Shown one piece after another: positions 52,199 through 61,245 of a stretch of DNA of 64,000 nucleotides. Position 1 is the stretch's first letter; each line of letters begins with the position of its first letter. Source of the stretch: CAWUEX02 sp963921305. Lineage in GTDB: Bacteria > Pseudomonadota > Alphaproteobacteria > Rhodospirillales > Rhodospirillaceae. The position numbers were made by a program, and so were the translations under genes. The stretch lies in the NCBI GenBank assembly GCA_963921305.4, contig CAWUEX030000002.1:682001-746000 (forward strand), in the 5' to 3' direction. The notes under the pieces were generated by a model. It was not told the origin of the DNA. It did not search any database and saw nothing but the letters and a program-made list of their open reading frames with translations.

Positions 52199-53731
52199 CT
52201 AAAACCGGGCTTTAAATGTCGTCACATTCCACTTGCTGTCTTTCTCGTTCAACGCCGCACACATGATGGTCTCTCCATCCGTGCGGATGTTGATAAGCCC
52301 GTAGATCATTCGATGGGCGATGGCGCGGGTCCCCATCCGTGAGGTCTCCGTCTTCGGATTGCGGTCTCCCGACATGGTCACTTTATAGCGAGCGCGATGG
52401 CGACGCAGCGCAGAGCCTTTGATTTCCGCCTGAACCGTTCCGCTAGAGCTTAACCGTTCAAGCTGTCCGAGTTTGCCAAGCGCGATGCTTCGGGCCAGTT
52501 CGGTGGAAAACACCAATGGCGTCTTGAGCTCGTCGTTCACCACCGTTCTGTAGCCTGTCAGGCCGCTGGCCGCGATGATGTTGGGTCTTGGGTGATCATG
52601 GCCCTCGCTGTCCCCTGAGGAAATGACCGTACAGGCCGGCTCCATCTTCTCAAGGAAAGAGATGGACACATCGCCACTGCCATGATGGCAGGCCTTGGCC
52701 ACGTCACAGGCGAATTCCCCATGTTCACCCACGTAGTCGTCCAATAAAGATTGTTGGCTCGCTGTATTGAGATCACCGGTCAGCAAAATGCGGGCAGCGC
52801 CGTAATCCAACCGCAACAGTACGCGGTTGCCGTTGGTGTTTTTGCTCGTCCCGCCAGCAAACCTCCGAATGGCCGGGGCACCGTCAACCTCAAACTCGAC
52901 CGGGGCGATGACTTTCAAACTCACACCGTTGCTATCATTGAAGCCAGGTACATAGCCGCTGGCGCTGCTCAGCCGTGTGACAGGCGTGGGCACGCCGGCC
53001 GCCGTCTTGGCGTCTTTGACTTTGCGCAAGAATTTGGCCCACTCCCCTTGCAGCTTAAGGCCGGGCCCGCTGCTGGTAAGCCCGCGGGTCAAACTGCCGC
53101 GGTCTTCCAGCAACTGCGTCCACATATCTCCTCTGGTTGTGCGCTCGTACTTCCCAAGCGTTCGGCCACTGGAGCCTTTCCACCACGATTGGCCTGCGTG
53201 GTAGAACGCTTCGACGTCAACGCCGTCGCAGTCGAACTCGCGGGTGATGCCATCGGCATTTGTGTACTGGGCCGAGTCAAGCAGGTCCCACAGGCCGCCA
53301 TAGTGATCCTGATCGTTGTGAGAGCAGATCATCGCATCAAGCGAAATGCGATCGAGCTCGTAGTCCCGTTTGAACTTCCAATCGACAAAATCCGAAGCGT
53401 TCTTGCCCGTGGGCTGGCTCTTTCTCGGCCACCCGCCATCGATCAGGATGTGCCGATGGTCGGGCGTGCGGATCAACACGCCGTCGCCCTGGCCGACATC
53501 GATAAAGTAGAGTTCCAGATAAGAGGTCGTGCCCAGTCTAGACGGCTCGATGTAGCCCGTCCGGCCCCGGGCTTTTACTTTCCACATCGCCTCGTTCTGG
53601 TTGATGACGCGCACCCGGTCGCCCCACAACAACTCCATCTTGCGATTTTCGCTTTTCTTCTTTTCGGCGGTTGTCAGCGTCCCGGATTTATACATCCACG
53701 CCGTCCAGCGCTTTTTCACATACCTGATCAT
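52199..53731 (-). CDS. ComEC-like metallo-beta-lactamase-fold protein with N-terminal SH3-like domain
   Basis: A 510-residue soluble protein. Residues 1-80 are basic and end in an SH3-like strand set (LWGDRVRVINQNEAMWKVKA). The MBL domain begins ELYFIDVGQGDGVLI near residue 88 and has CSHNDQDHYGG (metal motif HxDxDH, as in ComEC C-terminal domains) near residue 150, RILLTGDLN and ACHHGSGDVSISFLE. The last 100 residues are a separate basic beta-rich region. No membrane channel domain is present, so it is not a DNA-uptake ComEC. Such free-standing MBL proteins are probably nucleases or phosphodiesterases. ATG 53731 has GGAGG about 9 bases upstream. It is convergent with rsmA and looks like an accessory gene. 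Confidence 0.8.
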   Translation of the reverse strand: MIRYVKKRWTAWMYKSGTLTTAEKKKSENRKMELLWGDRVRVINQNEAMWKVKARGRTGYIEPSRLGTTSYLELYFIDVGQGDGVLIRTPDHRHILIDGGWPRKSQPTGKNASDFVDWKFKRDYELDRISLDAMICSHNDQDHYGGLWDLLDSAQYTNADGITREFDCDGVDVEAFYHAGQSWWKGSSGRTLGKYERTTRGDMWTQLLEDRGSLTRGLTSSGPGLKLQGEWAKFLRKVKDAKTAAGVPTPVTRLSSASGYVPGFNDSNGVSLKVIAPVEFEVDGAPAIRRFAGGTSKNTNGNRVLLRLDYGAARILLTGDLNTASQQSLLDDYVGEHGEFACDVAKACHHGSGDVSISFLEKMEPACTVISSGDSEGHDHPRPNIIAASGLTGYRTVVNDELKTPLVFSTELARSIALGKLGQLERLSSSGTVQAEIKGSALRRHRARYKVTMSGDRNPKTETSRMGTRAIAHRMIYGLINIRTDGETIMCAALNEKDSKWNVTTFKARF

Positions 53732-53835
53732 GGCCTCACCTCCCCGAGCGTTCAGCGTTTTAGGTTGGTGGAAATTGCAGGCCCATACAACCTTAATAAT
53801 ATTTGCATGGGGTCGGCACGCGGGTGAAATTGCGT

Positions 53836-53851
53836 CGTGCATGGGCTCGTT
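53836..53851. repeat. 16-bp direct repeat, copy 1
   Basis: CGTGCATGGGCTCGTT at 53836-53851 recurs exactly at 53915-53930 in the 293-base intergenic region between the MBL gene and the symporter. Spacing is 79 bases start to start. The purpose is unknown: tandem regulator sites or a partial duplication. Confidence 0.8.
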
Positions 53852-53914
53852 TGACTCAAAAATAGAGCATTGAATTCATTGCTGGATTCAGACCGGCCCC
53901 GCAGAAACTGGTGG

Positions 53915-53930
53915 CGTGCATGGGCTCGTT
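53915..53930. repeat. 16-bp direct repeat, copy 2
   Basis: Second exact copy of the 16-bp element at 53836-53851. It lies 94 bases before the symporter start codon. Apart from this repeat I see no clear feature in 53732-54024. Confidence 0.8.
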
Positions 53931-54024
53931 CCTCGCTTTTTGACCAATACCTTTTTTTCCGGGACACTGCCGCCGCGCCCAGGGGACATGTTCGGGCCGC
54001 GTTTCGGGGTTGGGGGACACCGCT

Positions 54025-55587
54025 ATGACACTGCAGACCTACTGCTGGATCTTCATGTTCATGTACACGGGCGTGATGATCTGGTTCGGCATCCTCGGCC
54101 AGCGCAAGGTCAAGAGCGCGGATGATTTCGCCACCGCGCGACACTCCTACGGCCCCTGGTTTCTCGCCCTTGCCTTCACATCGACGGTGGCCAGCGGGGC
54201 GACCTTCCTCGGCATACCCGGCCTAGCCTACACCTTCGGCCTGCCAGCCATGTGGATCATGTTCTGCTATCCCTTGGGCGCCTATGCAGGTGTGTACGTC
54301 TGCCAGAAAACCGTCGCACGTGCGGGCGAGACCTTCGGCAGCCGGTCCATCCCGGAATATCTGGGCGAGCGCTACAACTCCGAGGCTATGCGCGTTGTCG
54401 CCGCGCTGTTCTCGCTGATCCTGCTGTTCTACATGGCCGGGCAACTTGTCTCCGGCGTCGTCATGTTCGAGACCATGCTCGGCCTGTCCCTGCCGTGGGC
54501 CCTCGGCATCACCACTGTCGTGCTGGCGGTCTACGTCGTGCTCGGCGGCGCTCACGCCGACATGATGACTGACGCACTGCAGGGCTTTCTCATGCTCGTG
54601 CTCGCTGTGCTGCTGTTGATCATGTTCCTCACCGGCTTCGGCCTGGAACAGGGTGGCGTCAGCAATGTGGTCAACCGCATGGAAGCGGTCGATCCACAAA
54701 CCACTAAAGTTCTTTATGAGAACTCCCCGGTGGTCGGCGAGTGGTGGCATGTCGTTGCCCTGGTGTTCGTGCATGTGCCGCTGGGCCTGATGCCTCATGT
54801 CGGCAACAAGTTGTGGGCGCTGAAAAGCGAAGCAGACCGCAGCCGCTTCATCAAAATCGCTTTCACCTTCGGGCTTATCCTGCCGTGCATGGCCTTCGGC
54901 GGCATGCTTGCACGCGCCCTGTTCGGTGATGATCTGTTCACCATGAACGCCGGGGCAAACAATGCCGTACCGGAACTGTTCATCGAAGTTTTCCCGACCT
55001 GGCTGGCGGCACTTCTGGGCATCGGCATCCTGGCCGCCATCATGTCCACGGCGGACGGACTGGTCATCGCCATGAGCCAGGTGATCGCCAACGACCTCTA
55101 CCGCCTGACTTTCGCACCCAAGATGCACGCGCATAAATCGACAGAAGATATCGACCGCATCACCTTGCAGATCAGTAGGGTGGCGACCGTCGGCGTGCTG
55201 GCAGCATCCGTCGCCCTGGCCTACGCGACCCAGAACATGAACATCTCACTGCTCGTCGCTTTGGGCTTCGGTGGCCTATCCGCCGCGCTGTGGGGACCGC
55301 TGGTGCTGGGCGTGATGTGGCGCGGCCTAACCGCGCCGGGCGCGATCGCCGGGTTCGTGACTGGTGCTGTGGTCTTCGTCATCCTCGCCGGCGGTTTTGT
55401 CACGGCCTCAGGCACAGAGGGTTCGACGTTCCACGCCGTTACTGCATGGCTGGAACGCCAAACCCCCAATGCGTTCTCGGTTGGAGCGCTCGGTGGTGTC
55501 ATGTGCGTGATTGTCTGCGTGATCGTATCGAAACTGACCGCACCGTTATCGGACGATCACCTCAAGCGCGTGTTCGATCCGGCTTAA
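54025..55587 (+). CDS. Sodium:solute symporter (SSS family)
   Basis: A 520-residue inner-membrane transporter with about 13 hydrophobic helices. It fits the SSS family (proline, pantothenate, acetate, sugar symporters): the first helices (YCWIFMFMYTGVMIWFG), FLGIPGLAYTFG, the conserved GSRSIPEYLGERY after TM3, VVLGGAHADMMTDALQG and GILAAIMSTADGLVIAMSQ with the sodium-site Ser/Thr. Substrate cannot be read. ATG 54025 follows GGGGGA by about 8 bases. Its stop overlaps that of the convergent hydrolase by 4 bases. Confidence 0.9.
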   Translation: MTLQTYCWIFMFMYTGVMIWFGILGQRKVKSADDFATARHSYGPWFLALAFTSTVASGATFLGIPGLAYTFGLPAMWIMFCYPLGAYAGVYVCQKTVARAGETFGSRSIPEYLGERYNSEAMRVVAALFSLILLFYMAGQLVSGVVMFETMLGLSLPWALGITTVVLAVYVVLGGAHADMMTDALQGFLMLVLAVLLLIMFLTGFGLEQGGVSNVVNRMEAVDPQTTKVLYENSPVVGEWWHVVALVFVHVPLGLMPHVGNKLWALKSEADRSRFIKIAFTFGLILPCMAFGGMLARALFGDDLFTMNAGANNAVPELFIEVFPTWLAALLGIGILAAIMSTADGLVIAMSQVIANDLYRLTFAPKMHAHKSTEDIDRITLQISRVATVGVLAASVALAYATQNMNISLLVALGFGGLSAALWGPLVLGVMWRGLTAPGAIAGFVTGAVVFVILAGGFVTASGTEGSTFHAVTAWLERQTPNAFSVGALGGVMCVIVCVIVSKLTAPLSDDHLKRVFDPA

Positions 55588-56591
55588 GGCGTTTGCTCGG
55601 CACCTTCCGGGGGTTCAGCCGGCTCTTCTGCGATAGGTCTGGCCAAAAATTCCTCAATCGGCGGAATGATCAACTCCGGCGCCTCAAGGGCAGGAAAGTG
55701 TCCGGTATCGGGCAACCGGAAAATCTCAATCTCTGCCTGGGTCATGCGCTTGGTCAGTTCATCAAGCATGCGCGGCGGCAATACCGGATCGACCATTCCC
55801 CAGATCACGAGCGTCGGAGCCCGCACGTTACCGAGATTGGCATCCGCCTGTTCCGGTGTGAAGTTGGCCGGAATCAGAGGCCGGGCCAGCGGTGCGCGGT
55901 ATCGCCGGTTTTGATCGTACATCAAGTCGATCAGCTCATCGCTTAGGCGCTCAGGTTCTCCCCAAAGATAGGTGTAGTACGTGCGCCAGAAGCCACGAGT
56001 ACGGAACTGCAGCATGTCGTCATTGACCTGCATGGCACGGCGCACATCGGGCGGGCGGGCACTGCGCGGTATGCGCACCGGCGCTGACGGCATGTTGATC
56101 ACCACGGCTTTCTGCACCCGTTCGGGATAAAACGCCGCAAGGCGGGTGGCGACCGTGCCGCCGCTGGACTGGCCGATAACATAAAACGGCCCGTCGACAC
56201 CAAGTTCACCCAGCAAGTCAACGATCATGCCGTGCAGGGTGACGTCGTCATCGACCTCACCCGGCGCCGCACCGGCCGACAGACCGCGCCCCGGCAACTC
56301 CAAGCGAATCAGGCGGTAGTCATCCCTAAGCGCGTCAACGACCTGGTCCCAGGTCCGCAATGTGCCTTCGGACCCATGCACCAAGACCACGGGAAACCCC
56401 TCGCCCTCGTCCTGGTAGTGAAGCGACAAGCCGGCGATGTTGGTGAACTTTGACTCGGACGTTGAATACAAACCGCGCAACTCAGCCAAAGAAAGACGGA
56501 GAGAATCCGAGCGGAACAGGGCGAGCGTCGCCAGCATCGCGACCACAATAGCGCCCGCAATAGCGATAACCGACATCGTCCTTAAACCCAT
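55584..56591 (-). CDS. Membrane-anchored alpha/beta hydrolase
   Basis: A 335-residue serine hydrolase. An N-terminal hydrophobic segment (VIAIAGAIVVAMLATLALF) acts as anchor or signal. The catalytic domain has VVLVHGSEGTLRTW (oxyanion loop near residue 70), the nucleophile elbow VIGQSSGGTVATRLA near residue 140, the acid region IWGMVDPVLPP and the His in LPDTGHFPALEAPE near residue 305. The C-terminus is Pro/Glu-rich. It lies 38 bases after phaB on the same strand, so it may be the last gene of the PHB operon, but a specific link to PHB turnover is not shown. Confidence 0.85.
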   Translation of the reverse strand: MGLRTMSVIAIAGAIVVAMLATLALFRSDSLRLSLAELRGLYSTSESKFTNIAGLSLHYQDEGEGFPVVLVHGSEGTLRTWDQVVDALRDDYRLIRLELPGRGLSAGAAPGEVDDDVTLHGMIVDLLGELGVDGPFYVIGQSSGGTVATRLAAFYPERVQKAVVINMPSAPVRIPRSARPPDVRRAMQVNDDMLQFRTRGFWRTYYTYLWGEPERLSDELIDLMYDQNRRYRAPLARPLIPANFTPEQADANLGNVRAPTLVIWGMVDPVLPPRMLDELTKRMTQAEIEIFRLPDTGHFPALEAPELIIPPIEEFLARPIAEEPAEPPEGAEQTP

Positions 56592-56629
56592 GACCTCGTG
56601 CCTTTAGCGTCTATCGGTTCGGTGTAAGC

Positions 56630-57355
56630 CTAATACATATGCTGGCCGCCGTTGATCGACATTGTCGACCCGGTGATAAAGTCGGCGTCTTCCGCGACCA
56701 AGAACAATACGCCACGCGCGATGTCGTGCGCCTTGCCGAGCCGCCCAACCGGAATACGCGCGACGATTTTCTCAAGCACCGCGGCGGGCACTGCCCGGAC
56801 CATATCCGTGTCAACATAACCCGGCGCAATCGCATTCACAGTGATCCCCGCACTCGCGCCTTCCTGCGCCAAGGCCTTTGTGAACCCATGGATTCCAGAT
56901 TTCGCGGCCGCGTAGTTGACTTGGCCATACTGGCCTGCCTGCCCATTGATTGACCCTATGTTAACGATGCGACCGAACTTGCGCGCGCGCATGCCGTCGA
57001 TCACACAACGGGTCATGTTGAAACAAGAACCGAGATTGGTTTCGATGACACTCGCCCACTGCGTCGGATCCATTTTGTGCATGGTTCCGTCCCGGGTAAT
57101 GCCCGCGTTATTGATAAGGACATCGACGGGCCCGAGATCTTGCTCGATCTGCGCGACACCCGCCTTGCAAGCATCGAAATCAGCGACATCCCACTTGTAA
57201 CACGTGATGCCCGTTTCCTTCTCACACAGCGACGCAGCTTCATCGTTTCCCGCGTAGTTTGCTGCGACCTTGTATTCCGCAGCCGCCAGGGCCTCTGCGA
57301 TCGCCCTTCCAATGCCCCGCGTTCCACCCGTTACCAATGCAACTCGTTGTGTCAT
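56630..57355 (-). CDS. phaB: Acetoacetyl-CoA reductase
   Basis: Reduces acetoacetyl-CoA to (R)-3-hydroxybutyryl-CoA with NADPH, the second step of polyhydroxybutyrate synthesis. The 241-residue short-chain dehydrogenase has the cofactor motif ALVTGGTRGIGRAIAEAL, NNAGITRDGTMHKM, the catalytic Ser-Tyr-Lys in GSINGQ and YAAAKSG, and the ending GSTMSINGGQHMY, which is characteristic of PhaB. ATG is preceded by a GGGGGGG tract. The order in the locus is phaE-like, phaC, phaA, esterase, phaB, hydrolase. Confidence 0.95.
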   Translation of the reverse strand: MTQRVALVTGGTRGIGRAIAEALAAAEYKVAANYAGNDEAASLCEKETGITCYKWDVADFDACKAGVAQIEQDLGPVDVLINNAGITRDGTMHKMDPTQWASVIETNLGSCFNMTRCVIDGMRARKFGRIVNIGSINGQAGQYGQVNYAAAKSGIHGFTKALAQEGASAGITVNAIAPGYVDTDMVRAVPAAVLEKIVARIPVGRLGKAHDIARGVLFLVAEDADFITGSTMSINGGQHMY

Positions 57356-57408
57356 GTCAGCCCCCCCCGCTTCTTTGAACTATGAATTCTGTAGTTTTTC
57401 GCTCAGCC

Positions 57409-58494
57409 CTAACGCCCAAGGTGGTTGTCAAAAAAATTCCAGATAACACGATGGGCTGTCTCTGCTTCCGGTGTGCCGGGAAACAGAAAAAAATGGCCAT
57501 GACCCAGCCCTTCCTGAATGAACAGGTCTGCCTCAACACCCGCAAGAAGCAAGTTGGTATGGGTCATCACCGCATTGCTCATAGCGATATCGCGCGTGCC
57601 GCTGACGACAAGAGTTGGCGGAAACGTAGCGAGGGTGTCGGGAAACAAACCCGGCGTCACAAGCGGATCGTTCTGATCGATGCCGTCGAAGTAGTTTCGA
57701 GGCCGGGCGTCCATGTCCGCTGCGCTGACAGGCGCCGTGGCGTTGAGCAAGGCGCTCAGCGAACCGGAATCTCCGCCAAACCAGAATGTGCCCATGGCCC
57801 CGGAGCAGAAGATGCCGATGGCCGCAGGGAGCGGCAGGTCTTTGCTTTGCAGCCAGGGAATGGTCTGTGCTGTCAGGGTTCCACCCGCAGAACACCCGTA
57901 AATCCCGATGTTTTCCGGTGGTGTGGTTTCAAGTACGTGCCGGTAGACGGTTTCCATATCTTCGCTGGCCGCTGGGAACTGATGCTCGGGCGCAAGGCGA
58001 TAGTCGACCGCGATGACCTTCACACCTGCCAAGCCAGCCAGGGGTGCTGCTTCGACCCGGCCGCCGTAGTCACTCCCAAACATGAAGCCGCCCTGGTGGG
58101 CGTTGATCAGCACCCGAGTCTCGTTGCCAGGGGTAGGCCCGTCTGCGGGCTCGACGATGTGAACACGCACACCCTCAATGTGTGTTTCCGTAACCTTGAG
58201 GTCATAAATCTCGCGCCATTCTTCAAAATACAGCTTGGAGTATTCGTCAGACCGCGCCCGAACCGCTTCCAGGCCATCGGTCATTGAAATCGGTGGGGGA
58301 TTAAGCAGACGCCGCGTAAACTCAGCCTTGATCTCATCGCTGAGGAAATTCGACATCGGCACCGCGATGTCGCTGTCCGAGATCGTGCCGGAGTCGTCAA
58401 CAGCCGGACGTTCGCGCTCTTGCGCCTGCGGACTCGCTGTGATGAGTAGAGCCACAAGACCTGCGAGAAAGCATCTACCTGCTGGCACCAACAT
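57409..58494 (-). CDS. Exported HSL-family esterase within the PHB locus
   Basis: A 361-residue hormone-sensitive-lipase-type hydrolase. The signal peptide is at residues 1-24 (GRCFLAGLVALLITASPQAQ). The HGGG motif is varied to AHQGGFMFGSDYGG near residue 120. The nucleophile elbow is IYGCSAGGTLTAQ near residue 195, and the His lies in QEGLGHGHFFLFPG near the end. ATG 58494 is chosen for GGAGGGA at 7 bases; an upstream frame would run into phaA. It sits between phaA and phaB, 71 bases after phaA. Export argues against a role on intracellular granules; it may act on extracellular esters or oligomers. Confidence 0.85.
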   Translation of the reverse strand: MLVPAGRCFLAGLVALLITASPQAQERERPAVDDSGTISDSDIAVPMSNFLSDEIKAEFTRRLLNPPPISMTDGLEAVRARSDEYSKLYFEEWREIYDLKVTETHIEGVRVHIVEPADGPTPGNETRVLINAHQGGFMFGSDYGGRVEAAPLAGLAGVKVIAVDYRLAPEHQFPAASEDMETVYRHVLETTPPENIGIYGCSAGGTLTAQTIPWLQSKDLPLPAAIGIFCSGAMGTFWFGGDSGSLSALLNATAPVSAADMDARPRNYFDGIDQNDPLVTPGLFPDTLATFPPTLVVSGTRDIAMSNAVMTHTNLLLAGVEADLFIQEGLGHGHFFLFPGTPEAETAHRVIWNFFDNHLGR

Positions 58495-58565
58495 ACGTCG
58501 TTCCCTCCGATGAAGAGGGAAGCTTAGCGGCCTAGCGCCTTGAACGCTATGGCAGAGGTCTGAGG

Positions 58566-59741
58566 TCAGGCGCGCTCCACGCAAAGAGCAATGCCCATGC
58601 CGCCGCCAATGCATAGGGTCGCAAGACCTTTCTTGGCGTCACGCCGCGCAAGCTCGTGCAGAAGGGTGACGAGAACACGGCAACCGGATGCGCCGATAGG
58701 ATGACCGAGAGCGATGGCGCCGCCATTGACGTTGACCTTCTCCGGATCGAACCCGAGGTCATTGCACACCGCAAGAGATTGAGCAGCGAAGGCCTCGTTT
58801 GCTTCGATCAGGTCTAAATCCCCAACCGACCAACCAGCTCTTTCGAGGGCCTTGCGCGACGCTGGAATGGGGCCGGTACCCATGATCGCAGGGTCGACCC
58901 CGGCCTGCGCCCAAGAGGCAACGCGGGCAATCGGCGTCAGCCCCCGATTGGCGGCTTCGTCGGCTGACATCAGAACAACCGCGGCGGCGCCGTCATTGAT
59001 CCCGGATGCATTGCCGGCCGTAACCGTACCTTCCTTTGCGAACGCCGGCCGCAGTTTGCCAAGCGACTCCGCCGTTGTTCCCGCGCGCGGATACTCATCT
59101 GTATCGAAGGTTTTTTCTTCGCGCTTGACGGTAATTTTCACCGGCACGATTTCGTCTTTGAACTTGCCGTCGGCCAACGCCTTCTCCGCCTTCTGCTGGG
59201 AGTGCGCGGCGAATTCATCTTGTGCGTCACGGGTCAACTGCCACTGCTCGGCGATGTTCTCCGCCGTCGTGCCCATGTGATAGCCGTTGAAGGCATCCCA
59301 CAGGCCGTCCTTGATCATGGTGTCGATGAGTTGGGCGTCACCCATCTTTGTGCCGTTGCGCAAGTGCGTACAATGGGGCGCGTTCGACATACTCTCCTGA
59401 CCACCGGCAACAACGACGGCATTGTCACTTGCGAGAATGCTGCTGGCGCCGAGCGCGACCGCCTTCAGGCCAGACCCGCACACCTGATTGATGGTCATGG
59501 CCGGAACTTCTTTCGGCACACCGGCACCAATCGAGGCTTGGCGGGCGGGGTTTTGCCCCGTGCCCGCCGTGAGCACCTGCCCCATCACCACCTCTGAAAC
59601 GTCACTGCCCTCAACGCTGGATTTAGAAAGAGCATCGGAAATAACGATTCGACCGAGATCTGACGCTTCAAGGCTGGACAAACTGCCACCGAAAGCACCA
59701 ATGGGTGTGCGAACGGCGGAGGTGATCACGATATCAGTCAT
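58566..59741 (-). CDS. phaA: Acetyl-CoA C-acetyltransferase (beta-ketothiolase)
   Basis: Condenses two acetyl-CoA to acetoacetyl-CoA, the first step of PHB synthesis. The 391-residue thiolase has the acylation Cys in NQVCGSGLKAVALG (near residue 88), the His motif in NVNGGAIALGHPIGASG near residue 345 and the second Cys in LATLCIGGGMGIA near residue 379. ATG 59741 follows AAGGAC. It starts 63 bases after the phaC stop. Confidence 0.96.
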   Translation of the reverse strand: MTDIVITSAVRTPIGAFGGSLSSLEASDLGRIVISDALSKSSVEGSDVSEVVMGQVLTAGTGQNPARQASIGAGVPKEVPAMTINQVCGSGLKAVALGASSILASDNAVVVAGGQESMSNAPHCTHLRNGTKMGDAQLIDTMIKDGLWDAFNGYHMGTTAENIAEQWQLTRDAQDEFAAHSQQKAEKALADGKFKDEIVPVKITVKREEKTFDTDEYPRAGTTAESLGKLRPAFAKEGTVTAGNASGINDGAAAVVLMSADEAANRGLTPIARVASWAQAGVDPAIMGTGPIPASRKALERAGWSVGDLDLIEANEAFAAQSLAVCNDLGFDPEKVNVNGGAIALGHPIGASGCRVLVTLLHELARRDAKKGLATLCIGGGMGIALCVERA

Positions 59742-59804
59742 GGAAACGTCCTTGTGCTGTGCGAAACGGCAAACTTGAGGATTTATGCGGCTCCAGGCCG
59801 TGCG

Positions 59805-60971
59805 CTATTGCGATGCAACATTCTTAATCCAGTCGGCGACCGGATCAAAGACCTCTTTCTCGGCTCGCCGTCCGGTCATCATCCCGATGTGCCCCAAAGC
59901 CACAGAATGGATGGTTGCGTTGGGAATAGCTTCCGCCAGCTTTTCTGCCGATGCCGGTGGAACGATCCGGTCCCGCGCGGGAATCACTGCAAGTGTCGGG
60001 CACGTGACCGACGCTGGATCAACCGGCTGCCCGCCGACTTTCCAGCAACGATTCAACGGCGTATTCTCAAGATACCAATCGATGAGGCATTCCTTCGCCA
60101 CGGGACCGGCAAGTGGAACGCCATCGTTCAACCAGTCTTCCAGCACCACAAATCGCTGCGCCGCGTCACTGTCCGGGTCCATCTCGGCGAAAGACCGGAA
60201 CTTGCGGCCCACCAAAGATGGGTCGAGTCCAGCAAACAAAGCTTGCAGCAGGTCGACTGGGGCTTCGCCGCAACCGTCGAGCAAAGCGCTAAGTCCGGGC
60301 TTTGCAATCGTCAACCAGTTGCGCAGCCCTTCGTTGTCGGCATGGAAATCCCACGGCGCAGCCAGCAGCACCAGTCCGCTGACGAGGTCTGCCTGAAGGG
60401 CCGGAGCCGCTACCGCCAGCGTACCGCCCATGCAGTACCCGGCAAGTATCGGGGGCCGCCCATGCGTGCTGCCGATCTCACGCAGCACAGGGATCAACAA
60501 GTGAGTAATGTAGTACGTCAAATCGGCGTCGCGCGGCGCAGCGCCTGCTGCGGTCCAGTCCAACAGGTAAGGATGAATACCGTTCGCCGATAAAAACCGC
60601 ATGAAGCTTCGGTCGGGATAGAGGTCGAGAACGGTTGAGCGGTTGATTAGCGACGGCACGACCACCACTGGGACCGCACCATCCTCGCCGCCGAAATCCT
60701 GGACCGGCACATCAGGTACGCCACGCCATGCGGTTGGTGGCTCAAGTGTTCTGCGATGAGGGTGGTGCTGATAGGCGGCAATTCCGCGCGCAAACTTTTG
60801 CAGCCGCCGCTGACAATGGCGGGTCAGGGCATCGACGAACGCGACTTTAGGGACGACGCCAGTCCAATCCGAATCGGCCAGCAGAACTCCGGTCTCTTGT
60901 TCAATCGCCGTTCTGATCGGATTCGAGATTGGCGAGCCTTTGCTCAATGGCGTCAAGCCGGCGAAGCACAT
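59805..60971 (-). CDS. phaC: Short polyhydroxyalkanoate synthase (class III-like PhaC)
   Basis: Polymerises 3-hydroxyacyl-CoA into PHA at the granule surface. About 388 residues, the size of class III PhaC and shorter than class I (~590). The lipase box is GYCMGG with Cys180 as nucleophile. Also visible are WDFHADNE, the Asp in IPARDRIVPP and the His in LGHIGMMTG near the end. The start is uncertain: ATG 60971, TTG 60977, ATG 60983 or ATG 60992-60995 all lie near a GGAGGGG tract. All overlap the upstream phaE-like gene, so translation is coupled to it. Confidence 0.85.
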   Translation of the reverse strand: MCFAGLTPLSKGSPISNPIRTAIEQETGVLLADSDWTGVVPKVAFVDALTRHCQRRLQKFARGIAAYQHHPHRRTLEPPTAWRGVPDVPVQDFGGEDGAVPVVVVPSLINRSTVLDLYPDRSFMRFLSANGIHPYLLDWTAAGAAPRDADLTYYITHLLIPVLREIGSTHGRPPILAGYCMGGTLAVAAPALQADLVSGLVLLAAPWDFHADNEGLRNWLTIAKPGLSALLDGCGEAPVDLLQALFAGLDPSLVGRKFRSFAEMDPDSDAAQRFVVLEDWLNDGVPLAGPVAKECLIDWYLENTPLNRCWKVGGQPVDPASVTCPTLAVIPARDRIVPPASAEKLAEAIPNATIHSVALGHIGMMTGRRAEKEVFDPVADWIKNVASQ

Positions 60972-61245
60972 CTGCAAGATCATCCCCTCCATCATCAGAT
61001 GAAGTGGCAGAGGACGAGGCCCGAGCCGCCCAGTCGCTGGCTTGAGATTGAACGGCGGAAAATGTGGCTGCGAGGGTCTCAGGTGTCCATCCCGCCGTTT
61101 GACCGGCATTCTCTAGAAAAGGGCGCCATAGAGCCGCCACTGAAGGATCTTCGGACATGCGCGCGACCTGCTCTTGCCACAACTCAATGTACCGCTGCGC
61201 CAAGGCATCAAGATCAACGCTGCCGTCCTCGGAGTCCGTCATCAT
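60901..61245 (-). CDS. Mini PhaE-like synthase subunit or phasin-like protein
   Basis: Encodes 114 residues. The segment ALAQRYIELWQEQVARM and the later WRPFLENAGQ resemble the start of PhaE and phasin proteins, where helices coat the granule. The C-terminus is a coiled coil (DVLRRLDAIEQRLANLE). Class III PhaE is usually about 350 residues, so this is very short. Its 3' end overlaps the phaC frame by about 70 bases. Position directly before a class III-size PhaC supports a synthase-subunit role, but the similarity is by eye. Two adjacent ATG codons (61245, 61242) open it; it is divergent from phaR across 189 bases. Confidence 0.65.
   Translation of the reverse strand: MMTDSEDGSVDLDALAQRYIELWQEQVARMSEDPSVAALWRPFLENAGQTAGWTPETLAATFSAVQSQASDWAARASSSATSSDDGGDDLADVLRRLDAIEQRLANLESDQNGD

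Noticed and set aside
52174..52210. Terminator between rsmA and the MBL gene
   Set aside because: AAAGGCCC and GGGCTTT pair only with a bulge and no T run; too weak to annotate.
54223..55134. Minus-strand 303-codon frame opposite the sodium symporter
   Set aside because: Composition rich in His/Asp/Glu/Gln mirrors complementary transmembrane codons; shadow frame.
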